DNA of 64,000 nucleotides, taken from contig NZ_JAODVR010000001.1 of assembly GCF_025399835.1 (NCBI RefSeq), positions 806,001-870,000 of the forward strand. The letters run 5' to 3'. Every line of letters starts with the position of its first letter. Positions within the stretch are counted from its first letter, which is position 1. Shown here in pieces: positions 26,457-33,982 of this stretch. The DNA comes from Haloarchaeobius sp. HME9146. Its GTDB lineage: Archaea > Halobacteriota > Halobacteria > Halobacteriales > Natrialbaceae. The notes beneath the pieces are model-generated. The model was not told the origin of the DNA and did no database searches. It worked only from the letters and a program-made list of their open reading frames with translations. Made by a program: the position numbers and the translations under genes.

Positions 26457-27140
26457 TCACGACCGAAGACGTTCCACGGTCGTCTCGGCGTCACCGACGA
26501 GTGCAGCCTCCAGCGTCTCCCGGACCACATCGGGGTCGGCTGGTCCGCCGGCCTTCGCGACGCTCCCGACCGAAGCGGGGTCGAAGGGCACGCCGAGTGC
26601 CTGGTACACGTCCTCGAGCACGGCCGCCAGTTCGTCGTGATTCGCCACCAGGCAGATACCCGACGTGATGGCCGCGCCCTTGGTCACGCGCTGGGCGATA
26701 CCGACGAGTTTCCCGTCGGCCTGCAGCGAGTGCTGTCCGGGGCAGAAGGAGTCCGCGGGTTCGCCCCTGGTGGCGTCGACGCCCAGTTCGCGCAGGGCGC
26801 GCAACACGTCGGTCGTCAGCGACTCGTAGCGCTCGTCCATCCCCAGTCGCATGTCCTCGTGCGGGGTGATGCGGGCGAACGCCAGCGTGGTCTCGCCGTC
26901 GTAGGCCACGGCGCGGCCGCCGACGCTGCGCTCGACCGGCTCGAAGCCGTGGTCGTGTGCGGCGGCCGCCGCCCCCTCGAATCCGTCCTCGCGGGCGTCT
27001 CTTCGGCCGAAGGCGACCTGGCGGTGTGGGGCCCAGACCCGGACGACCGGCTCTCCGGAGTCCCCTACTTCGTCCAGTAACTCGCGCGTCGCGTCCCTGT
27101 CCGCCGACACCGAGCCTACTCGCCCTCTGACCACGCGCAT
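26457..27140 (-). CDS. Lipoate-protein ligase A-like protein
   Basis: A 227-residue biotin/lipoate A/B-ligase fold protein. RSVGGRAVAYDG (71-82) is the lipoyl-adenylate binding loop, and CPGQHSLQADGKLVGIAQR holds the catalytic lysine of the family motif. It is shorter than bacterial LplA (about 330 residues) and lacks the C-terminal accessory domain, as in archaeal two-part ligases. Octanoyl transfer (LipM-like) is an alternative. It would modify the 2-oxoacid dehydrogenase or glycine-cleavage carrier proteins. Confidence 0.82.
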   Translation of the reverse strand: MRVVRGRVGSVSADRDATRELLDEVGDSGEPVVRVWAPHRQVAFGRRDAREDGFEGAAAAAHDHGFEPVERSVGGRAVAYDGETTLAFARITPHEDMRLGMDERYESLTTDVLRALRELGVDATRGEPADSFCPGQHSLQADGKLVGIAQRVTKGAAITSGICLVANHDELAAVLEDVYQALGVPFDPASVGSVAKAGGPADPDVVRETLEAALVGDAETTVERLRS

Positions 27141-27193
27141 GGCTGGCGCTTCGGGGCGACGTGCCTAAACCCGTCCGGTCCGAAATCCAGCCG

Positions 27194-28072
27194 ATGGCGG
27201 TCACGCTCACTGGCGACCTGCTGGCGCGTTACCCGCGCTTCTCGCTGTACAACTCGCCGTACCCGGCCCACGACGACGGCTGTGCTATCGACCTCTATCC
27301 CGACGAGGGCGCGCCCAGCCCGGTCGCCGGCGAGGTCGTCGAGACGCACACGGTTCGAGCGCCGACGAAACCCTATTCGCCAGACCACGACCACCTCATC
27401 GTGATCCAGGTCGACGCCGAGGCGACGCCAGGGTTCGACCCGGCGGCCGAGGGCGACGTGCTCGCCCGCATCATGCACGTCGACCCCGGCGTCGACGCTG
27501 GTGACGAGGTCGCTCCGGGCGACTCGCTCGGGACGATGGTCCGGGCGGGCTTCTTCGCCCCCTGGGTCGGCAACCACCTCCACGTCGGCTTCCGGACGCC
27601 CGACCAGAACCTGCTCCGGGCGTCGGGGTCGCTTCCGCTCACCGTGGACGTGCCGGTCGAACCGCTCGCCTGGGACGGGACCGGGACGGTCGTCGAGACC
27701 GGCGAGACGTACGCCCTGCTGGATTCGCCGTCGCACCCGTCGCCGGGTGCGGGTTTCGCAGGCATCGCGGCGGATTCTGGGGGTGTCCTCGATGGCGGCC
27801 TCAGACACTACGACGGCGGTGGGTTGCTGTCTGGCGAGGACGGCGAGGTGTCGCTGCTGGGGACGCCCGTGGGCGAGGCCGACGGCAGGACCGTCTCGTG
27901 GCGCGACATCGAGATTCGGGCGAACGGCGAGCAGGTGACCGGGCTGTCGCTGTTTCTCGCACAGGACGACGGCTTCGGCGCGAAGGTCATCTGTCCGGGG
28001 CACTCGTTTTCGGTGGGTGAGTCGCTGTCGGTGGCGATTCGGCAGACGGATGACCCGATAATCCTGGGGTAG
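27194..28072 (+). CDS. M23-peptidase-like (lysostaphin-fold) conserved protein
   Basis: A 292-residue soluble protein without signal. The first 135 residues follow the layout of M23 metallopeptidases: H26 and D33 (HDDGCAIDLYP), AGEVVE, H94 (RIMHVDPGVDAGDEVAPGD, like the YAHL..V..GD segment) and HLH at 127-129 (GNHLHVGFR). All usual zinc ligands can be placed, although the H-to-D spacing is 7 instead of 4. Residues 140-292 are a beta-rich domain I do not recognise. Start is the ATG at 27194. Peptidase activity is not shown; haloarchaea lack peptidoglycan. Confidence 0.65.
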   Translation: MAVTLTGDLLARYPRFSLYNSPYPAHDDGCAIDLYPDEGAPSPVAGEVVETHTVRAPTKPYSPDHDHLIVIQVDAEATPGFDPAAEGDVLARIMHVDPGVDAGDEVAPGDSLGTMVRAGFFAPWVGNHLHVGFRTPDQNLLRASGSLPLTVDVPVEPLAWDGTGTVVETGETYALLDSPSHPSPGAGFAGIAADSGGVLDGGLRHYDGGGLLSGEDGEVSLLGTPVGEADGRTVSWRDIEIRANGEQVTGLSLFLAQDDGFGAKVICPGHSFSVGESLSVAIRQTDDPIILG

Positions 28073-28165
28073 TTCGGCTCTCGGGGTGTTCGACCGGGTA
28101 CGGTTGTCAGTCGTAGATTGACAGGTGGGTACGCCACGAGGGCTGGCAGTAACGCCGAGTCGTCG

Positions 28166-28325
28166 ACTCGCGCTGGTGGCGATGACCTCCACTGCACAGC
28201 TCCGAAGCCACACCCTCCCCAGCCGACTCCCTCCGTTTCGCTCCACTCCGTTCCGCTTCACTCCAGTCGTCCCTCGCGCGACGACGGCTCGCGGCTTGCA
28301 GCACGCTCGCAAGCGCGCGCCACGG
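28166..28325 (-). repeat. Dispersed intergenic repeat, copy 2 (inverted)
   Basis: Reverse-complement counterpart of 14126-14270 with the same ordered blocks; it carries about 15 extra bases between the GCGCGAGGGA and TCGGCTGGGG blocks, made of short GGAGCGAAACGGA-like units. It lies in the 28073-28465 gap between convergent genes. The rest of this gap holds no convincing gene; one minus-strand frame ending near 28340 (GLVAVSYLKAWVLD) lacks a start codon. Confidence 0.7.
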
Positions 28326-28465
28326 TGGACTGTTCAGTCCAGCACCCACGCCTTCAAATACGAGACCGCGACCAGACCCGCCGTGACGTGAGAATCGCCG
28401 TCCGGCGAACTCGGCGGGTGTGTGGCACACCGCCGGACGAGTGGTAGTGCCGCCTGTCTGCCCTC

Positions 28466-29041
28466 TTAGTCAGCGAACGCTATCTCCGAACGCTGGACGA
28501 CTTCGCCGAACAGCCAGTCGGCGTGCTCTAGCGCGTACTCCTTGTGGCCGTCTTCGATAGCGCCGATGCAGTCCTCCACGAGCACGGGCCTGTAGTCCCG
28601 GAGCCCGGCGCTCCCGGCGGTGTGGAGGACGCAGACGTTCGCGAGCGTCCCACAGACGAGCAGGTCGTCGATGCCGCGCGCGGAGAGCCAGCCGTCCAGT
28701 TCGGTCTCGTGGAAGGCGTCGTACGTGTGCTTCTCGACGACGTGGTCGTGTTCGCCGACGGTGAGCTCCTCGACCAGCTCGGCCTCCCAGGAGTCTTCGA
28801 GGACGTGCTCGCCCCAGCGCTCGAACTCGTCGTAGTAGTGGTTCTCGTCGAACTGCTCCGGCGGGTGGACGTCCCGGGTGAAGACGACGCGGACGCCGGC
28901 GTCGTGGGCCCGGTCGACGAGCGACGCGACCGGCTCGATGGCGGCCTCGCTCCCCGGCGCGTAGAGCGCGCCATCGGGTTTGCAGAAGCCGTTCTGCATG
29001 TCTACCACCACGACCGCGGTGCTGTCAGGGTCGAACTCCAT
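28466..29041 (-). CDS. Isochorismatase-family hydrolase, probable nicotinamidase
   Basis: A 191-residue protein with the cysteine-hydrolase triad D14 (VVDMQNGF), K104 (VVEKHTYDAF) and C137 (ANVCVLHTA). FTRDVHPPEQ and ENHYYDEFERWGEHV resemble nicotinamidase metal-site surroundings. I chose the ATG at 29039-29041; the longer frame adds 36 residues without family similarity and would collide with the divergent gene. Nicotinamidase would feed nicotinate to the phosphoribosyltransferase encoded at 30613-31761, which favours that role over isochorismatase. Confidence 0.82.
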   Translation of the reverse strand: MEFDPDSTAVVVVDMQNGFCKPDGALYAPGSEAAIEPVASLVDRAHDAGVRVVFTRDVHPPEQFDENHYYDEFERWGEHVLEDSWEAELVEELTVGEHDHVVEKHTYDAFHETELDGWLSARGIDDLLVCGTLANVCVLHTAGSAGLRDYRPVLVEDCIGAIEDGHKEYALEHADWLFGEVVQRSEIAFAD

Positions 29042-29148
29042 GTTCGGGGATTCGACCGGCTGGCCCAAAGCGGTTGTCCCGCCGTGGTCGGAACTCCCCG
29101 CCCGAGTTGGGGGAAGTGCTATAGCCACGCTCTCGTAAGGGTCGGGCA

Positions 29149-30576
29149 ATGCGACGTGGGCTGCTCGTCTTCGCGCTGGTGCTCGTCTTGGTACTCGCCG
29201 GGTGTTCGGCGCTCGATTTCGGCGATGACACGGTCACCGAGCCCGACTCGAACCGGCCGGACCCGGCCAGCGACCGCCTTGGCTGGGAGGACGGCTACTG
29301 GTGGAACGACTCGGTCGCCGTCGACGGGAGTGACGGGCTGACCCAGGCAGAGGTCGAGGTGGTCAAAGCCCGGATGATGGCGCGCATCGAACACCTCCGC
29401 GGGTACGAGTTCACCAGGGATGTGTCGGTCCGCGTCATCTCTCGCGAGACCTACCGCGACCAGCGCGGCGGTGGCGGCAGCGGCGAGGCGGCACCCTGGC
29501 GCGAACAGTTCTGGGAGGCGCTGTTCGTCGTCGGCGAAGACACCGGTGTCCAGGCGGCGTTCGACCGGCTGTACGGCTCGACCGTCCTCGGGTACTACAC
29601 CAGCGACAAGATCGTGCTCGTGAGCGACGACCCGAACGACCTCCGGGTCTCCCGGGCGACGCTCGCCCACGAACTCGAACATGCGCTGCAGGACCAGCAC
29701 CTCGGGCTGGGCTACCGAACCGACACTCGTGACGGCCGACTCGCCGCGCAGGCCGTCATCGAGGGGGACGCGAACTACGTCGAGGCCCGGTACGAGGAGG
29801 CCTGCAAATCCGGCGAATGGAGCTGTATCACGGTCGCCGGCCAGTCCGGCGGTGGGAGCAGGTCCGCGGACTACAACGTCGGGCTCTCGGTCGCCACGTT
29901 CGTCCCCTACGGCGAAGGGCCGGTGTTCGTCTCGGAGCTGTACGAACGCGGTGGCTGGGACGCCGTCGACGGTGCCTTCGAGAACCATCCGGCCAGCACC
30001 GAGCAGGTCATCCACTCCGCGAAGTATCCCGACGAGACGCCTGTCGCCGTCTCGATACCCGACCGCGCGACCGGTGGCTGGGAGCGACTGGAGACCGAGG
30101 ACGGCGAGGACCGCGCCGAGACCGTCGGCGAGGCGAACGTGTACACGATGCTGTGGTACGCCCGCGTCGTCCCTCGCGAGCACCTGACGAGCCGGAACGG
30201 GTCGGTCTCGCGCTACACCTACGACCACCCGCTCTCGACGGGCTGGGCCGGTGACAGGCTGGTGTTCTACGAGAACGGCGACCAGCAGGCGTACGTCTGG
30301 CAGTCGACGTGGGATAGCGAGGCCGACGCGACCGAGTTCCGGCAGGCCTACGAGGACGTGCTCGCGGCCAACGACGCGACGGCCCGCGGAAACGGTGTGT
30401 ACGCCATCGAGTCGGGCGCGTTCGAGGACGCCTTCCGGGTCGTCCAGCGGGGCGACACCGTGGTCGTGGTCAACGCGCCGACGGTCGACGCATTGGATGC
30501 GGTCCACCGGGTGCGGTCGGGGTCGAACACGTCGGTACGGCAGGACGTGCGGTCGGCCGGACTCGCGACCGCGTAG
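29149..30576 (+). CDS. Hvo_1808-like surface lipoprotein with HELEH motif
   Basis: A 475-residue protein with a lipoprotein signal (hydrophobic residues 5-17, lipobox LAGC with C19). A HELEH motif at 174-178 with a preceding long helix suggests a zincin metallopeptidase; a later Glu-rich helix (AVIEGDANYVEARYEE) could give the third ligand, as in gluzincins. The overall sequence resembles the Hvo_1808 family of haloarchaeal surface proteins, which is from memory. It sits between the two NAD-salvage genes but need not share their role. Confidence 0.82.
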   Translation: MRRGLLVFALVLVLVLAGCSALDFGDDTVTEPDSNRPDPASDRLGWEDGYWWNDSVAVDGSDGLTQAEVEVVKARMMARIEHLRGYEFTRDVSVRVISRETYRDQRGGGGSGEAAPWREQFWEALFVVGEDTGVQAAFDRLYGSTVLGYYTSDKIVLVSDDPNDLRVSRATLAHELEHALQDQHLGLGYRTDTRDGRLAAQAVIEGDANYVEARYEEACKSGEWSCITVAGQSGGGSRSADYNVGLSVATFVPYGEGPVFVSELYERGGWDAVDGAFENHPASTEQVIHSAKYPDETPVAVSIPDRATGGWERLETEDGEDRAETVGEANVYTMLWYARVVPREHLTSRNGSVSRYTYDHPLSTGWAGDRLVFYENGDQQAYVWQSTWDSEADATEFRQAYEDVLAANDATARGNGVYAIESGAFEDAFRVVQRGDTVVVVNAPTVDALDAVHRVRSGSNTSVRQDVRSAGLATA

Positions 30577-30612
30577 CGGTGCTTTTTCGCCATCCCCGCA
30601 GAAACGGGGGGT

Positions 30613-31761
30613 ATGGACGACCCCTTCGACACGATTCCGACCGCCGCGATTCGCGACGGTCGTGCGACCGACGCGTACTTCGAGCGGACCGAGTCGGCAC
30701 TCGAACACGCCGGCCGGAACCCGACGGTGGTCGCGGAGGTGACGGCGGACCAGTTCCCCGACGGCGAGTTCGAACTGTTCGCCGGGCTGGAGAACGCGGC
30801 CCGCCTGCTCGAAGGCCTCGACCTCGACGCCGACGCCATCCCGGAGGGCTGCCTGTTCGACGGCGGCCCCGTGATGCGAATCGAGGGCGAGTACCTCGAG
30901 TTCGCGCGGTTCGAGACCTCGCTTTTGGGCTTCCTCTCGCAGGCGAGCGCGTTCGCCACGGCGGCCCTCGAAGCACGGCGGGCGGCCCCTGACTCGCAGG
31001 TGCTCTCCTTCGGCGCGCGTCACGTCCACCCGGCCATCGCGGCGACCGTCGAGCGGAGCGCCCTCGTGGGTGGGATGGACGGGTTCTCGCACGTCGCCGC
31101 CGGTGACCAGATTGGCCGGGAGGCCAGCGGCACGATGCCCCACGCGCTCATGATCTGCATGGGTAAGGGCGAGCAGGAAAAAGCGTGGCGGGCCTTCCAC
31201 GAGTCGGTCCCCGACTCGGTCCCCCGAATCGCGCTCTGTGACACCTACACCGACGAGGTCGACGAGGTGCTTCGGGCCGTCGACGAGCTGGGGGACGACC
31301 TCGACGGGGTTCGCCTGGACACGACCGGCTCGCGTCGTGGGGACTTTCACCACATCATCCGGGAGGTCCAGTGGGAGCTGGCGGCCCGCGGCCACGAGGA
31401 CGTGGACGTGTTCGTCAGCGGCGGCCTCACGCCCGAGCGCCTTCGCGAGCTTCGGGACGTGGCCGATGGCTTCGGTGTCGGCAGCTACGTCACGAACGCG
31501 AACCCGGTGGACTTCGCGCTCGACATCGTCGAGGTCGACGGCGAACCGGCGGCCAAGCGCGGCAAGCTCTCCGGGAAGAAGCAGGTGTACCGGACGGAAG
31601 ACGGCGGGCACGCGGTCGGACTCGCGGCGCGACCCGGGCCGACCGACGGTCGGCCGCTGCTCGAACCGCTGCTTCGAGACGGTGAACTCGTCAGAGACTT
31701 CGACCTGGACGAAGCTCGGCGGTACGCGACGACGGACGCCGAGAGAGTCGGCTTCGAGTAA
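30613..31761 (+). CDS. pncB: Nicotinate phosphoribosyltransferase
   Basis: A 382-residue enzyme that makes nicotinate mononucleotide from nicotinate and PRPP in NAD salvage. Typical segments are the N-terminal YFERT..ALEHAGRNPTV (found in the archaeal branch), SFGARHVHP, ASGTMPHALM with the conserved histidine, LCDTYTDEV, GVRLDTTGSRRGDF and VFVSGGLTPERL phosphate-binding loop. Length fits the archaeal form. The start is 36 bases after the lipoprotein stop; a probable nicotinamidase gene lies nearby. Confidence 0.93.
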   Translation: MDDPFDTIPTAAIRDGRATDAYFERTESALEHAGRNPTVVAEVTADQFPDGEFELFAGLENAARLLEGLDLDADAIPEGCLFDGGPVMRIEGEYLEFARFETSLLGFLSQASAFATAALEARRAAPDSQVLSFGARHVHPAIAATVERSALVGGMDGFSHVAAGDQIGREASGTMPHALMICMGKGEQEKAWRAFHESVPDSVPRIALCDTYTDEVDEVLRAVDELGDDLDGVRLDTTGSRRGDFHHIIREVQWELAARGHEDVDVFVSGGLTPERLRELRDVADGFGVGSYVTNANPVDFALDIVEVDGEPAAKRGKLSGKKQVYRTEDGGHAVGLAARPGPTDGRPLLEPLLRDGELVRDFDLDEARRYATTDAERVGFE

Positions 31762-31773
31762 GCAGTCCGCTCC

Positions 31774-32382
31774 TCAGTTCGTCAGTTCTTCGATGCTGCC
31801 TTCGGGGGTACGCTCGCGGAAGATCTGTCCCTCGAACAGCGTGACGACGACGTCCTCCTGCTGCCAGGCGGTCGGAGGGAGGCCGGCCTTTCGGCAGACG
31901 CGACCGAGGTACTCCTCCTCGGACCAGCCGTGTTCGACGGGGACAGTCGGGTAGAGCCAGCCCGCGTTCGTCCCGGTGTCGATGGCGACGCCGTGTTTCC
32001 CGAGTTCCATGTCCGCGACGGGGTCGTCCGTGAGGACGACGTTGCACACAGAGCAGACCGAGACGGTGAGGTTCGATAGCTCCGACGGCGTGATCTCCGA
32101 GCCACAGGAGTCCTCGCTGGCTGCCTCGATGGCGGCGTCGACGATGACGTGCCCGAGCTGGTCGCTCGATTCGTAGCCACCCGCACAGCCTCTGAGGCTC
32201 CCACGACCCCTCGTGGATTCGAGCCGGACGAACGCGCCGGTCCGGTTGTAGAACGCATCTCGCATGCTGCCGGGCTGCTCACGGCGACCGTTGAGAACGA
32301 AGCCTTCTACCGATTCCCGCGCCAGTTCGACGGCTCGGGCCCCATCATCGTATGTCAGACGGACGCTCTGTGCCTGCGACAT
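31774..32382 (-). CDS. AMMECR1-domain protein
   Basis: A 202-residue AMMECR1/TIGR00296-type protein. The conserved hexapeptide-like LRGCAGG is present at residues 63-69, with SVCSVCNVVLTDDP and GKHGVAIDTG..AGWLYPTVPVEHGWS further on. The start is the ATG at 32380-32382, since the long upstream frame is basic. The family is widespread and its activity unresolved, although in archaea it often sits beside MEMO1 or radical SAM genes; none is seen here. Confidence 0.9.
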   Translation of the reverse strand: MSQAQSVRLTYDDGARAVELARESVEGFVLNGRREQPGSMRDAFYNRTGAFVRLESTRGRGSLRGCAGGYESSDQLGHVIVDAAIEAASEDSCGSEITPSELSNLTVSVCSVCNVVLTDDPVADMELGKHGVAIDTGTNAGWLYPTVPVEHGWSEEEYLGRVCRKAGLPPTAWQQEDVVVTLFEGQIFRERTPEGSIEELTN

Positions 32383-32505
32383 AGTACAGGTATGGCGATT
32401 GTCGCTCTTGAACGCTTTCGTTTCGTCTCGTGGGGAGATCGGCACCGGGGACGACGCTCTCGGAGACGGCGGAACGGGGGACGGCGGGCCGAGTCGACCG
32501 AGGTG

Positions 32506-32512
32506 TTTAAAT
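32506..32512 (+). promoter_or_regulatory. TATA box of the RNase P RNA gene
   Basis: TTTAAAT lies 27 bases before the predicted 5' end of the RNA at 32536, the usual archaeal spacing. Confidence 0.6.
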
Positions 32513-32535
32513 GCGGGACGAGGATAGAGTCTGGT

Positions 32536-32888
32536 GGTAGAGAGAGCCTGGCTGCCGCGGCACGCCTTCGGGCGTGTACCCGCGTCGGGATTACCCGGCG
32601 CGTTCGCGAGGAAAGTCCCCCCACCGTCTGGGCAGGTGACCGGGCGCAAGCCCGGAGCGGGAGACCGCTGGCTCTGGAACAGAAACGAGACCCCTCTCCC
32701 CGAGCGATGACGTGTGCGAACCGACCCGAGAGGCAAGGGAGTTAACCCACAGAGCGTCGACGGGAGAGAACGGATGGAACGGCGAATCTTCACCGGTGCA
32801 AGTCCACGCCAAAGGTAGCCCGGACGAATGGTGATGGACGCTTAGCCGAATGCCGGGCCGAACAGAAGGGGGCTTACTCCTCTCTGCC
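32536..32888 (+). ncRNA. rnpB: RNase P RNA (archaeal type A)
   Basis: About 353 bases. The ends pair as helix P1 (GGTAGAGAG at 32536-32544 with CTCTCTGCC at 32880-32888, one G-U pair). Universally conserved regions are present: GAGGAAAGTCCCCCCA near 32608-32623 (CR-I), GGCAAGGGAGTTAACCC near 32731, and ACAGAAGGGGGCTTAC near 32861-32876 (CR-V). It is the catalytic RNA that removes tRNA 5' leaders. The exact ends are inferred from P1 and the TATA box. Confidence 0.93.
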
Positions 32889-32960
32889 GATTACTGAACC
32901 GAAAAGTGGTGACGCTGGCGCGGTGCCGGCGTGGTCCCGGGCGGTGCGCTGGCTCTGTGG

Positions 32961-33743
32961 TCAGTCGTCGGCAGGGTCGTCGACGTCCCCACCGTCGGGC
33001 TGCATGCCACCGGGGCCAGGGGTGGGCGTGCTGGGGCCGGTGCCGGTGGTGCCGCTGGCGCGGCCCATCCAGTTCGCGATGTTCTCCGAGACGTAGTCCT
33101 TGCCACCCCAGCCGAGTGCGATACCGACGCCGATGGCGAGTGCAGCACCGAGGCCGTAGGCGGCTGCCTGGGCGACCACGTACAGGATGGCCACGTCGAG
33201 GCCCATCGTGTCGAGACCGATGGTGAGCGCGGTGAAGTAGAGGAACAGCCGGGTCCCGGTCGCGAACAGGTTGGTGAGCCGGCCCTCCTCGGTCGCGGCC
33301 TGGGTGCGAGCGATGGTGTCACCGATGAAATCGGCGACGACGAACCCGAGGACGATGACGGCCAGCCCGGCGATGAACGCCGGCAGGTACGTCGTCGCGG
33401 TGGCGACCCACTCGGACAGCGTCTGGATGGCGAGCACCTCGGTCGCGGCGAGCAGCGTTATCGCGTAGACGAACAGTCGCGCGAGGGTGCCGAACGCACC
33501 AGAGACGGCTTTCTCCGTCCCGCCGAGCATCCGGCCGAGCGGTGTCTTCAACACCTGCTTGTCGAGTTCGACCTTGTCCGTGACGGTCGTGGTGACCCGC
33601 CCGACCACTCGGGCGATGACCCACCCGACGACTAGGATGAGGAGTGCGCCGATGACGTTCGGAAGGAAGTCGACGAAGCTCGCGAAGACGTCCTGCAATA
33701 CGGTGATGTCTCCGGTCTGCAGCACGATTGCTGTGTGTGACAT
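32961..33743 (-). CDS. Small-conductance mechanosensitive channel-like protein
   Basis: A 260-residue membrane protein with four or five helices in residues 20-210. VGWVIARVVGRVT and VLGFVVADFIGDTIAR are two copies of the conserved TM-helix motif (PF05552) found in MscS-related proteins of archaea and cyanobacteria. It lacks the MscS beta domain and ends in a Pro/Gly/Asp-rich tail (about 230-260). The start is the ATG at 33741-33743. It would relieve osmotic down-shock. It ends 72 bases from RNase P RNA, convergent with it. Confidence 0.8.
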   Translation of the reverse strand: MSHTAIVLQTGDITVLQDVFASFVDFLPNVIGALLILVVGWVIARVVGRVTTTVTDKVELDKQVLKTPLGRMLGGTEKAVSGAFGTLARLFVYAITLLAATEVLAIQTLSEWVATATTYLPAFIAGLAVIVLGFVVADFIGDTIARTQAATEEGRLTNLFATGTRLFLYFTALTIGLDTMGLDVAILYVVAQAAAYGLGAALAIGVGIALGWGGKDYVSENIANWMGRASGTTGTGPSTPTPGPGGMQPDGGDVDDPADD

Positions 33744-33982
33744 ATCGACCGTACAATGAACGCGAGCGGATTTGGCGAATCCCTTCACAGGTAACGAAAT
33801 CACGCCGACACCAGTTCGTTGGGGTGACGAACGGCCGGTTAGACGGGTCGGAACGCGGGGGCTCCGAGACGTGGTAGCGGCGGCCCGCGCATTGATATGT
33901 CCGGGTGTGGTACGAGGGGGCATATCCGGCGAGGAGGGTGCTCTGACCGGTCGGATTCCCGCTCACCGGACCCGACGAAACG

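Noticed and set aside
28107-28430. A 107-codon minus-strand ORF between the convergent genes
   Set aside because: It coincides with the dispersed repeat; the same repeat at 14126 gives an unrelated broken frame, so the similarity is at DNA and not protein level.
29119-31611. An 830-codon open frame on the minus strand
   Set aside because: Antisense to the HELEH lipoprotein and nicotinate phosphoribosyltransferase; no domain is visible.
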